Source: JABCYV01 sp035512155 (GTDB lineage: Bacteria > Acidobacteriota > Terriglobia > Terriglobales > Acidobacteriaceae). From it: 64,000 nucleotides of DNA. Within the stretch, counting starts at the first letter, position 1, and each line of letters opens with the position of its first letter. Below the pieces are notes generated by a model. It saw only the letters and a program-made list of their open reading frames with translations, was not told the DNA's origin and searched no databases. Where the stretch lies: contig DATKEN010000123.1 in NCBI GenBank assembly GCA_035512155.1, forward strand, positions 62,001 to 126,000, written 5' to 3'. Positions 43,099 to 51,513 of this stretch are shown here, piece by piece. The position numbers and the translations under genes were made by a program.

Positions 43099-45906
43099 TT
43101 ACGCCCCCACGGGCTGCGCACTTGGTTTCCCCGCGAGCAATTGCCTTAGCACAAACTGCAGAATGCCGCCGTTCGCGTAGTAGAGCGCTTCCTGCGGAGT
43201 GTCGATGCGGACCAGCGCTGAGAACTCGGTGGTTTTGCCGTTGGCTGTGGCGCGGACTTTGACTTGACGGCCGGGAGTAAACTTCTCGACCAACTCGCGA
43301 ATCTGCGCAATCTCGAAAACTTCTTCGCCAGTCAGCCGCAAAGATTGCGCGGTTTCTCCGGCGGCAAACTGCAACGGCAGAATGCCCATTCCTACCAGAT
43401 TTGAGCGGTGAATGCGCTCATAGCTCTCCGCGATCACCGCGCGCACACCCAGGAGAAGCGGGCCTTTCGCCGCCCAGTCACGCGAAGAGCCCGAACCATA
43501 TTCTTTGCCGGCAATGATGATCAGCGGCACGCCCTCGGCAATGTATTTTTCTGATGCCTCAAAGATGGTCATCTCCGCGCCATCCGGCAGGTGACGCGTG
43601 AATCCACCTTCCAGGTTAGGCACCATTTTGTTGCGCAGGCGTACGTTGGCAAAAGTCCCGCGTACCATGACCTCGTGATTGCCGCGCCGTGAGCCGTAAG
43701 AGTTGAACTCAGCTGGCGTCACCCCATGTTCCATCAAATACTTTCCTGCCGGACTGTCTTTCTTGATTGAGCCCGCCGGTGAAATATGGTCGGTGGTAAC
43801 ACTGTCGCCCAGCACCGCCAGCACGCGTGCATTCTTGATGTCCTCAACGGCGGAAGGCTTCAGCGTCATGGCGTCGAAATATGGAGCGCGGCGGATGTAG
43901 GTTGAATGCTTTTCCCAGGCATAGGTCGCGCCCTTGGGGACGGGCAACCCACGCCAGCGCTCGTCGCCGTGATAAACCTCGCCGTAGCTGCGGCGAAACA
44001 TATCCGACGAGATCGAGTTCTTGATCACAGCTTCAACTTCGCGCTGCGAAGGCCAGAGGTCGGCCAGGTAAACCGGCTTACCCTGTTTGTCCTGGGCGAG
44101 GGCGTCCTTGCGCAAGTCAACATCAACCCGGCCAGCCAGCGCGAAAGCAACCACCAGCGGCGGCGACATCAGATAATTAGCGCGGACGTCGGGATTGATG
44201 CGTCCTTCAAAGTTGCGGTTTCCGGAGAGCACCGAAGCAACCACAAGATTCTTTTCGTCGATGGCTTTCGAGATCTCTTCCGGCAACGGGCCGGAGTTCC
44301 CGATGCAGGTGGTGCATCCGTAGCCAACGATGTGGAACTTCAGCTTTTCCAGATATGTGGTCAGCCCGGCGCGTTCTAGATAGTCGCGGACAACTTTCGA
44401 TCCGGGCGCCAGCGAAGTCTTAACCCAGGCCGGCACTTGCAGCCCGCGCTCCACCGCCTTCTTGGCTAGCAAGCCGGCAGCAATCATCACTGAAGGATTC
44501 GAGGTATTGGTGCAACTGGTGATGGCAGCGATCACCACATTTCCGTGGCGCAAAGCATTCTTCACACTCGGAGAGACGTGTTCCTCGTGCAGGGAATCAT
44601 CAACTCCGACGGCTGTGTTGCCGCCTTCCTGTTCCCAGCGCGTTTCGCCACTGGCATTGACCGCCGCCGAGGCGGCAGACTGCGAAGTTGCCTTGGCCAC
44701 TACCGGCTTGATCAGCGACGGCAGAGATGCTCGAAATGACTCGCCGGCTTGGGACAGTGCTACCCGATCCTGAGGACGCTTCGGGCCCGCTAGGCTGGGC
44801 TCGACCGCCGAGAGGTCGAGTGCTAACAACTCAGAGTATTCCGCTTCTGGCGTTTTCTCGTCATGGAAGAGTCCCTGCTCGCGGCAGTAGGCTTCGACCA
44901 GCGCGATCTGTTCCTCCGAGCGGCCGGTGAGGCGGAGGTAGGTAAGAGATTCCTGGTCGACCGGGAAGATGCCGCAGGTCGCGCCGTACTCTGGCGACAT
45001 ATTTCCGATGGTGGCGCGATCCGCCAAAGGCAGCTCATGCAGGCCGGGGCCGAAATATTCGACGAACTTGCCGACCACGCCGTGTTTGCGCAGCATCTCG
45101 GTGATAGTGAGAACCAAATCCGTGGCGGTCGCGCCCTCTCGGAGTTTTCCCGTCAGCTTCACTCCGACGACCTGGGGGATCAGCATGGAAACCGGCTGGC
45201 CGAGCATGGCCGCTTCGGCTTCGATTCCGCCCACCCCCCAGCCCAACACGCCCAGCCCATTGATCATCGTAGTATGTGAATCGGTGCCGACGAGCGTGTC
45301 TGGATACGCCACGCGTTTTGCGTTCGATTCCTGCACGAAGACTACGCGGGCCAGATACTCCAGGTTGACCTGGTGCACAATGCCGGTATCGGGCGGGACG
45401 ATAGCCAGATTGCGGAAGGCGGTTTGCCCCCAACGCAGGAAGGCATAGCGCTCTTTGTTGCGGATGAATTCCAACTCGGCATTGAGCTGGAAGGCCTGCG
45501 GAGTGCCGAATTCGTCCACCTGTACCGAGTGATCGATGACCAATTCGGCAGGCTGCAGAGGGTTAATCAGAGTGGGATCACCGGAGAGCTGCTTCATGGC
45601 ATCTCGCATGGCGGCCAGATCGACGACGGCGGGCACGCCGGTGAAATCCTGTAACAGCACCCGGCTGGGGGTGAAAGCAATTTCCTTGTCAGGCTTCGAC
45701 TTGCTATTCCAGGCCGCCAACGCGCGGATATCTTTCTCTGTGACATTGCGCCCGTCTTCGGTGCGCAGCAGGTTCTCCAGCAGTATTCGCAGCGAATAAG
45801 GCAGATGCCTGGTCGAAATACCTTGCTTATCGAGCGCACCGAGGCGGTAGACTTCGTATTCCTTGCTGCCAACGCGGAGGCTGGAGCGGGAGTTGAAACT
45901 ATTCAT
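43099..45906 (-). CDS. acnA: aconitate hydratase A
   Basis: About 935 residues from ATG 45906 (AAAGG upstream; a GTG at 45975 would add 23 residues). TCA-cycle enzyme isomerising citrate to isocitrate with a [4Fe-4S] cluster. Cluster cysteines are in AITSCTNTSNPSVMIAAG and GYGCTTCIGNSGPLPE. RVLLQDFTGVPAVVDLAAMRD, LVGTDSHTTMINGLGVLGWGVGG and EYGSGSSRDWAAKGPLLLGV are further hallmarks. A linker of about 80 residues around 395-475 (AVEPSLAGPKRPQDR...) is expected for AcnA. The apo form of the family can bind RNA. Confidence 0.96.
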   Translation of the reverse strand: MNSFNSRSSLRVGSKEYEVYRLGALDKQGISTRHLPYSLRILLENLLRTEDGRNVTEKDIRALAAWNSKSKPDKEIAFTPSRVLLQDFTGVPAVVDLAAMRDAMKQLSGDPTLINPLQPAELVIDHSVQVDEFGTPQAFQLNAELEFIRNKERYAFLRWGQTAFRNLAIVPPDTGIVHQVNLEYLARVVFVQESNAKRVAYPDTLVGTDSHTTMINGLGVLGWGVGGIEAEAAMLGQPVSMLIPQVVGVKLTGKLREGATATDLVLTITEMLRKHGVVGKFVEYFGPGLHELPLADRATIGNMSPEYGATCGIFPVDQESLTYLRLTGRSEEQIALVEAYCREQGLFHDEKTPEAEYSELLALDLSAVEPSLAGPKRPQDRVALSQAGESFRASLPSLIKPVVAKATSQSAASAAVNASGETRWEQEGGNTAVGVDDSLHEEHVSPSVKNALRHGNVVIAAITSCTNTSNPSVMIAAGLLAKKAVERGLQVPAWVKTSLAPGSKVVRDYLERAGLTTYLEKLKFHIVGYGCTTCIGNSGPLPEEISKAIDEKNLVVASVLSGNRNFEGRINPDVRANYLMSPPLVVAFALAGRVDVDLRKDALAQDKQGKPVYLADLWPSQREVEAVIKNSISSDMFRRSYGEVYHGDERWRGLPVPKGATYAWEKHSTYIRRAPYFDAMTLKPSAVEDIKNARVLAVLGDSVTTDHISPAGSIKKDSPAGKYLMEHGVTPAEFNSYGSRRGNHEVMVRGTFANVRLRNKMVPNLEGGFTRHLPDGAEMTIFEASEKYIAEGVPLIIIAGKEYGSGSSRDWAAKGPLLLGVRAVIAESYERIHRSNLVGMGILPLQFAAGETAQSLRLTGEEVFEIAQIRELVEKFTPGRQVKVRATANGKTTEFSALVRIDTPQEALYYANGGILQFVLRQLLAGKPSAQPVGA

Positions 45907-46096
45907 ATAAAAATGCCTTTCCGAAGAAGTAATCCATGAGCGAGCGTCAGCAACAGTGAGCGGCTGAAGGCTCACCCGAACACTCTAGTTTAGTCCTGTG
46001 ATCGCTGATTGTGTTAGGGGCTGGGCCGAGCGGTGGAGAACTCCGAATGTTCAGAAGATTGACAAAGCCGTCCGCCGAAAGATTTGGCAGGTCGGT

Positions 46097-46315
46097 TTAA
46101 TGCGCGGCAATCCACACCTGGTACACCACCACTGCCATCATGAACAAGAGATAGATTCGGAGTGCCCAGAGGACAAGAAGTTCCGGTCCCTTAAGGTGGC
46201 GCCTGGGGATGTGGTGCTTCTTTGCCCCGACAAGTTGATCGTGTTCGAGTGAGGACAAAACCCAATTTTGATCGGAGCTGGAATCCAAACCTTGTGCTTC
46301 TTTTTTTCTCAACAT
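46097..46315 (-). CDS. small single-pass membrane protein
   Basis: A 72-residue protein. Charged cytoplasmic half (MLRKKEAQGLDSSS, HHIPRRHLKGPEL), then one membrane helix VLWALRIYLLFMMAVVVYQVW and a short tail. GGAGGA eight bases before the ATG is a good ribosome site, which argues that this is a real gene. It follows the NRAMP gene by 65 bases on the same strand. Unknown function; possibly an accessory subunit of the transporter. Confidence 0.6.
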   Translation of the reverse strand: MLRKKEAQGLDSSSDQNWVLSSLEHDQLVGAKKHHIPRRHLKGPELLVLWALRIYLLFMMAVVVYQVWIAAH

Positions 46316-46334
46316 AATCCTGGTCCTCCGAACT

Positions 46335-46364
46335 GCAGATCCCTCGCTCCGCTCGGGATGGCAA
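46335..46364. repeat. short copy of the 'gatccctcgc/gggatg' repeat
   Basis: CAGATCCCTCGCTCCGCTCG followed by GGATGGCAAC matches the arms of the repeat family at 5813-6021 and 57430-57543. It lies between the NRAMP gene and the small membrane protein. Confidence 0.55.
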
Positions 46365-46380
46365 CAAAAATATCCCTTCC

Positions 46381-47769
46381 CTACTTCCCACCTAAAGCAG
46401 CAAAGATGTTGGGTGCAATAACACTGATCCCGAAGAGCACGCCTGCGGCGGTCAGGATAACAACCACCGCCGTGGACAACAGATTTGCCCAGACCGGACT
46501 GATAAGGTCTCCCATGATTTCCCGGTCATTCACCAGCATGAACAAGAACACTAAGGCCGGGGGCATAGCCAGAACCGCGACCACGTTTACCACGAGAACC
46601 ACGTACACGAGGGGCAGCCCGGGGATTAGTACGATGGCTGCCGCGGCCGCCGCGCACAGCGTCAGCACGGAGTAAAAGGCCTTGCCTTGTCCCATGGGAA
46701 GGTTAAGGCTATGCGGTCTGTGCGTCACCTCTCCGAAGGCGTACGCCGAGGAAGTTGAAATCGTGATTGAAGCCACGATTCCGGCTTCCACCATCCCAAG
46801 AGCAAACAGGGACGCGCCAAATCGGCCGATCAACGGCTGGAGGGCCTGCGCAAACTCTGCCGCCTGGAAATTTTCTGCGCTCATTTGATGACCGAACAAC
46901 GGTGCGGTCGCCAGGATCGTAGCAACCGCGGCGGCGGTTGCCAATGCGGCTCCCAATACAGTGTCAATGCGGCCGAAGCGGATGTCTTTGGTGGTAAGTC
47001 CCTTGTCTACGGTTGCGCTCTGCTGAAAGAAAAGCATCCAGGGTGTCACCGTCGCGCCGATGTCGGCCAACACGATCAGCAGCGTGTCCTTGTTAAAGCC
47101 GGGAAGCGGTTGCCAGGTGATGAATGCATGGCCAACCGTGTGCCAGTTCGGATGGGTCATCAGCGCGACTGGAATAAACACCAAATTAAAGGCGGCGGCG
47201 GCGAGCGTGATCCGCTCCCACGTCCAGTAGCGGTGACTCATCAGGGCCGAGTACAAGATGACCAGCGCGATGAGAATTGCCATCCAGGGAGGAACTCCGA
47301 AGAAACCCAGGCCGGCGCGGATGGCTATGAACTCGGTGATCAAAGTGAGGAAGTTCCCGATTCCCAGGTCGATCATCGAAAACCAGCCCCAAAATGGCCC
47401 AAAGCGTTCGAAGATCAGCTCGGCGTGTCCGCGATGGGTCGCGGCACCCAGGCGCACCGTCATCTCCTGAACTACAATCGCCATGCAAAATGTGAGGGCA
47501 ACGAAAGGAAGGAAGAATCCGATACCGAACTTCGCGCCCGTGGCAGCGTAGGAGAGCATGCTGGGCCCGTCGTTTTCTCCCAGCATGACCAGCACTCCGG
47601 GTCCTACAAGTAACCACAGCAGCCGCGCCCTAGAGAATAAGCCGCGCTGGGCACGTGCTGCCGAGACTCGCACTCGATCGTGCGCCCGATCCACATCCTC
47701 ATGAGTAACGACGACGACTTCGGCGTCGGTTCCAATCCGCGTCTGTTGGGACTCTGCACCTATGCTCAT
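46381..47769 (-). CDS. NRAMP-superfamily metal transporter with atypical binding motifs
   Basis: About 462 residues from ATG 47769, with 11 predicted membrane helices. In helix 1 the canonical IDPGN reads NDGPS (GPGVLVMLGENDGPSMLSYA), and in helix 6 the MPH motif reads TPW (GATVTPWMLFFQQSATVDKG). The metal-binding Met is thus Thr and the Asn is Ser, as in NRAMP-related Mg/Mn transporters (NRMT), while the Asp remains. The N-terminal 50 residues are hydrophilic. Upstream mntR and a shared motif suggest manganese-responsive control. Substrate may be Mn2+ or Mg2+. Confidence 0.85.
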   Translation of the reverse strand: MSIGAESQQTRIGTDAEVVVVTHEDVDRAHDRVRVSAARAQRGLFSRARLLWLLVGPGVLVMLGENDGPSMLSYAATGAKFGIGFFLPFVALTFCMAIVVQEMTVRLGAATHRGHAELIFERFGPFWGWFSMIDLGIGNFLTLITEFIAIRAGLGFFGVPPWMAILIALVILYSALMSHRYWTWERITLAAAAFNLVFIPVALMTHPNWHTVGHAFITWQPLPGFNKDTLLIVLADIGATVTPWMLFFQQSATVDKGLTTKDIRFGRIDTVLGAALATAAAVATILATAPLFGHQMSAENFQAAEFAQALQPLIGRFGASLFALGMVEAGIVASITISTSSAYAFGEVTHRPHSLNLPMGQGKAFYSVLTLCAAAAAAIVLIPGLPLVYVVLVVNVVAVLAMPPALVFLFMLVNDREIMGDLISPVWANLLSTAVVVILTAAGVLFGISVIAPNIFAALGGK

Positions 47770-47808
47770 GGTCACCGGCAAGAGTTAGCGTAAGTATACA
47801 TCACCAGA

Positions 47809-47822
47809 TAAACTACGGTTAA
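47809..47822. promoter_or_regulatory. candidate MntR box upstream of the NRAMP gene
   Basis: TAAACTACGGTTAA, 40-53 bases upstream of the NRAMP ATG, resembles TTAAGTATGGTTAA upstream of the dtxR-type gene (11 of 14 positions match). Both are dyads with TTAA ends. Confidence 0.5.
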
Positions 47823-47852
47823 TTAGAGACTTAGTCGATAATGAAACTCGAG

Positions 47853-48533
47853 TCAGCTGGAGCGTCGCCGAACACGGTGGCCCGCGTTTGCGACCCAAAT
47901 CTTTTCTGCGGCCGAACCTCCCAGCGCCACGGTCCCGGCGTCCGTGGCCAAGGTAAGGGTCTGATCGTAATTTCGTCCGGCGACGTGCAGGTGTGCCCCT
48001 GGACGGATGCCACGCTGTTGCAGAAATTCCAGTAGATGGCGGTCGCGCTCGTAGATACCGCTAACCTGATAGTTCTTCCCGGCCTCGGCGTGCGAAAGTA
48101 GCAGCAAGCCCCGCCGCCGGCGGCTGACCGGGCTTTCCAGTTCGCTAAGGTTGCCGTGCGGACAAGCGCCTCCACGGCCCAACTTGGCCAACAGCTTGCC
48201 CTCGAAATCGGGCGAAACAGCGTGTTCCATGCGCTCGGCTTCGTCGTGCACTTTGTACCATTCCATGCCGAAAATTTCTGCCAGCATGCGCTCGATCAAG
48301 TGATGCCGCAAGGTGAGCTTGCGCGCAATCTTGCGCCCAGCCGCGGTCAGCCCCACTTGTCCGCCAGCCTGCATTCGCACCAGCCCGTCCTTTTTCAATC
48401 GGCGCAGAGCCATGGTTACGGCCGGCGCGGAGACAGAAAGCCAATGCACCAACGTGGCCGAGATAACGGTCTCGCCTTCACTTTCGGCTTCCAGGATCGC
48501 TTTGAGATAGTCCTCTTTGGAAACGGTTATCAT
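47853..48533 (-). CDS. mntR: DtxR/MntR-family metal-dependent regulator
   Basis: A 226-residue repressor. N-terminal winged helix (SKEDYLKAILEAESEGETVISATLVH, SAPAVTMALRRLKKDGLV). Dimerisation/metal domain follows: HHLIERMLAEIFGMEWYKVHDEAERMEHAVS, where the Met/His/Glu ligands of the family lie. A C-terminal FeoA/SH3-like domain spans about 155-215. It senses Mn2+ or Fe2+. The NRAMP gene lies 84 bases downstream, the standard target arrangement. Confidence 0.92.
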   Translation of the reverse strand: MITVSKEDYLKAILEAESEGETVISATLVHWLSVSAPAVTMALRRLKKDGLVRMQAGGQVGLTAAGRKIARKLTLRHHLIERMLAEIFGMEWYKVHDEAERMEHAVSPDFEGKLLAKLGRGGACPHGNLSELESPVSRRRRGLLLLSHAEAGKNYQVSGIYERDRHLLEFLQQRGIRPGAHLHVAGRNYDQTLTLATDAGTVALGGSAAEKIWVANAGHRVRRRSS

Positions 48534-48558
48534 CCGAGTTCTTATTATAGAGAAACAG

Positions 48559-48572
48559 TTAAGTATGGTTAA
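48559..48572. promoter_or_regulatory. candidate MntR box upstream of mntR
   Basis: TTAAGTATGGTTAA, an imperfect dyad with TTAA ends, lies 26-39 bases before the mntR ATG. It is repeated in similar form upstream of the NRAMP gene, which suggests autoregulation. Confidence 0.5.
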
Positions 48573-48703
48573 TAAATTTGCGGCTTCGACAGCAGAACAG
48601 ACTTAACTCAAAACGGCCTGGGTGGAGATTGCGCGTCTGCCGAATAAAAGACCCCCGCGTTTGACATCGTTCTCTCGGCCTCCTAACCTTGTCTATCCGA
48701 AGT

Positions 48704-49978
48704 ATGAAAGTGCTGGTCATCGGAAACGGCGGGCGAGAGCATGCGCTGGTGTGGAAACTGCGGCAGTCTCCACGCGTGTCCAAGGTATATTGCGCGCCCG
48801 GCAACGGGGGAATAGCTGACGACGCGGAGTGTCTGCCCGCCAACGTGAAAAGTGTCGACTCATTGCTGGCGCTGGCCAATCAGGTCCGACCTGATCTAAC
48901 CGTTATCGGCCCCGAGTTGCCGCTGATGCTCGGAGTCGTGGATGAGTTCACCCGCCTGGGCTGGCGTACGTTTGGCCCCACCAAAGCGGCGGCGCAACTG
49001 GAATCGAGCAAGAGTTTCGCCAAGGGGTTTCTGCAGCGCCACCACATTCCCACCGCCCCCTACGCCATCTGCAACTCCATGGATGACGTCCAGGAAGCAT
49101 TGCCGCATTTTCATATACCCCTGGTCGTGAAGGCTGACGGGCTGGCCGCCGGTAAAGGTGTGGTGATCTGCAAAACCAAAGAGGAGGTGGCTTCCGTCGC
49201 GGCAGAAATGCTCAGTGGGAAAATGGTGGGAGAAGCCGGGTCGAGGGTAGTCCTGGAGGAGTGCCTGCAAGGTGACGAGCTTTCGTTCTTGCTAGTAAGC
49301 GATGGCGAGCGCGTGGCTCCTCTGGTGGCGGCCCAGGACCACAAACGAATCGGCGACGGCGACACCGGCCCGAATACTGGCGGCATGGGCGCTTACAGCA
49401 CCAAGACTATCGTGGATGAACAAATGAGCCAGTGGCTGGTGCAGCATGTCGCCCGACCCGTCGTGGCTGGCATGAAGGCAGAGGGCGCTGAGTACAAAGG
49501 CATCCTTTACTGTGGCCTGATGATGACCGCGCGCGGCCCCATGGTACTGGAATTCAATTGTCGGTTTGGCGATCCAGAGACGCAGCCGATTCTGATGCGA
49601 CTCGAAAGCGACTTGGTGGAGGCGTTGGAAGCTTCCATCGACGGCCGGGTCAGTGATGGCGACTTTCGCTGGTCACCCGATGCTTCGGTGTGCGTGGTGA
49701 TGTCGTCAGGAGGTTATCCCGGAACCTTCGAAGTCGGAAAGAAGATGATGGGCCTGGAAGAGGCTGGCAAGATAGAAGGCGTGAAGGTCTTTCACGCCGG
49801 CACTTCGAAGCGGGATGGAGGATATTACACCGCGGGTGGACGGGTGTTGGGGGTAACTGCACACGACGCGGATTTGCGCACGGCTGTTGATCGTGTATAC
49901 GCAGCAGTGTCCAAAATCGGATTTGAAGGTGCGCATTACCGCAAGGACATCGCAGCGCGGGCGCTGAAGAAAGGCTAG
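48704..49978 (+). CDS. purD: phosphoribosylamine-glycine ligase
   Basis: A 424-residue ATP-grasp enzyme from ATG 48704 (MKVLVIGNGGREHALVWKL). It joins glycine to phosphoribosylamine, step 2 of purine synthesis. Signatures: VIGPELPLMLGVVDEF near 70, PLVVKADGLAAGKGVVIC near 138, LLVSDGERVAPL, and the diagnostic TGGMGAYS near 222 with FNCRFGDPETQ near 285. Next gene purE follows by 42 bases, forming a purine operon. Confidence 0.97.
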   Translation: MKVLVIGNGGREHALVWKLRQSPRVSKVYCAPGNGGIADDAECLPANVKSVDSLLALANQVRPDLTVIGPELPLMLGVVDEFTRLGWRTFGPTKAAAQLESSKSFAKGFLQRHHIPTAPYAICNSMDDVQEALPHFHIPLVVKADGLAAGKGVVICKTKEEVASVAAEMLSGKMVGEAGSRVVLEECLQGDELSFLLVSDGERVAPLVAAQDHKRIGDGDTGPNTGGMGAYSTKTIVDEQMSQWLVQHVARPVVAGMKAEGAEYKGILYCGLMMTARGPMVLEFNCRFGDPETQPILMRLESDLVEALEASIDGRVSDGDFRWSPDASVCVVMSSGGYPGTFEVGKKMMGLEEAGKIEGVKVFHAGTSKRDGGYYTAGGRVLGVTAHDADLRTAVDRVYAAVSKIGFEGAHYRKDIAARALKKG

Positions 49979-50020
49979 GCCTCGGCGAGGGGTAGAGCAC
50001 TCTTTTGAGAAGGACAATGG

Positions 50021-50530
50021 ATGGGCAAAAAACCTTTGGTTTCGATTGTGATGGGCAGCGATTCTGACCTCGACGTCATGAGCGAGGCGGCCAAGGCATT
50101 AGACGAATTCGGCATCGTCTACGAGATCGATGTCACCTCGGCCCACCGCTCGCCCGATCGCACGGCTGACTATGCCCATAAGGCGGCCGGACGCGGCATC
50201 CGCGTGATCATTGCCGGGGCCGGTGGTGCGGCGCATCTGGCGGGAGTGATTGCGGCACACAGCACACTGCCGGTCATCGGGGTCCCGATTCCTTCCACAT
50301 CTTTGAACGGTCTGGACTCGCTGCTGGCGACCGTGCAGATGCCCGCGGGGATTCCAGTGGCCACCGTAGCCATCGGGAAGCCAGGCGCGACTAATGCCGG
50401 AATCCTGGCGGCGCAGATCTTGGCCCTCTCGAGCGCGACGGTGGCAAAGAAACTGGACGCCCACAAAGAAAAGCTGGCCAACAGCGTGGAAGAGAAATCT
50501 CGGAAACTGAAGATGACTCTGGGAGTCTAG
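50021..50530 (+). CDS. purE: N5-carboxyaminoimidazole ribonucleotide mutase
   Basis: A 169-residue class I PurE. VSIVMGSDSDLDVMSEAAK at residues 7-25, VTSAHRSPDRTADYA with the catalytic His, IIAGAGGAAHLAGVIAAHS near 63-81 and GVPIPSTSLNGLDSLLATVQMPAGIPVATV are classic. It rearranges N5-CAIR to CAIR. A purK partner was not found in the window. Downstream of purD, same strand; converges with galU, only 15 bases apart. Confidence 0.97.
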   Translation: MGKKPLVSIVMGSDSDLDVMSEAAKALDEFGIVYEIDVTSAHRSPDRTADYAHKAAGRGIRVIIAGAGGAAHLAGVIAAHSTLPVIGVPIPSTSLNGLDSLLATVQMPAGIPVATVAIGKPGATNAGILAAQILALSSATVAKKLDAHKEKLANSVEEKSRKLKMTLGV

Positions 50531-50545
50531 AGCATTCTCGACTGA

Positions 50546-51427
50546 TTATAACTTTAGGTCTTTGAGGTATTGCCTCATGTGTTCTCCGAGGTCAGGACGC
50601 TTGAGCGCGAACTCTACCGTCGCCTTCAAGAACCCCAGCTTGTCCCCTGTGTCATGCCGCTTACCCTCGAAGACGTATCCATACATTTTTTCCTTCTTGA
50701 GAAGTTGGCGCAATCCATCGGTGAGCTGCAGCTCGCCGCCAACGCCAGCCTGAGTCTCGGCGAGGGTTTCAAAGACTCCAGGAGTCAGGATATAGCGACC
50801 GATCACGGCGAGGTTGGAAGGCGCGTCTTCGAGGTTGGGCTTCTCCACAAGATCGAGAATCTCGTAAAGCCTTCCGTTGAAGCGCCCATCCGCCGGCTTT
50901 ACCTTCAGCACACCGTAAGCCGAAATCGCTCGGCCTTCGATTACCTGGGTGGCAATTACGGAACACTGGACTTCTTCGAACACCCCCATCATCTGCTTAA
51001 GGCAAGGAACCTCGCCGTCGATGACATCATCAGCCAGCAGGGCGGCAAAAGGCTCATCGCCCACCAATTCGCGCGCAGTGAGGATGGCGTGCCCGAGGCC
51101 GAGCGCCTCCTTCTGACGCACGTAAGCGATGTGGATCATGTCGGAGATATGGCGGACGATCTGGAGCAGGTCAGTCTTTTTTCGCTCCTCGAGCATCTTT
51201 TCCAGTTCGTAACTCACATCGAAGTGGTCTTCAATGGCCTGCTTGCCGCGCCCAGTGACGATGATGATCTGGTCGCATCCGGCGGCAACCGCCTCCTCGA
51301 CGCCGTATTGAATGATGGGTTTGTCCACCAACGGCAGCATTTCCTTGGGTTGGGCCTTGGTGGCGGGCAAGAAACGAGTGCCTAAACCAGCCGCAGGAAA
51401 TACCGCTTTGCGAACTTTCATGTTCAT
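50546..51427 (-). CDS. galU: UTP-glucose-1-phosphate uridylyltransferase
   Basis: About 293 residues from ATG 51427 (a second ATG lies at 51421). It makes UDP-glucose for polysaccharide and LPS synthesis. KAVFPAAGLGTRFLPATKAQPKEMLPLVDKP is the nucleotide-binding start. FAALLADDVIDGE near 120, AYGVLKVKPADG near 162, VEKPNLEDAPSNLAVIGRYIL near 180 and FEGKRHDTGDKLGFLKATVEFAL near the end are family signatures. Converges with purE. Confidence 0.96.
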   Translation of the reverse strand: MNMKVRKAVFPAAGLGTRFLPATKAQPKEMLPLVDKPIIQYGVEEAVAAGCDQIIIVTGRGKQAIEDHFDVSYELEKMLEERKKTDLLQIVRHISDMIHIAYVRQKEALGLGHAILTARELVGDEPFAALLADDVIDGEVPCLKQMMGVFEEVQCSVIATQVIEGRAISAYGVLKVKPADGRFNGRLYEILDLVEKPNLEDAPSNLAVIGRYILTPGVFETLAETQAGVGGELQLTDGLRQLLKKEKMYGYVFEGKRHDTGDKLGFLKATVEFALKRPDLGEHMRQYLKDLKL

Positions 51428-51513
51428 TGTGAAATTTACCTTCGCGCTCCCAACCAATTAACCCAAGACCTCAGTGATCTTAAACCCTCTGATGCGGAAA
51501 TATCAGGTTGCGG

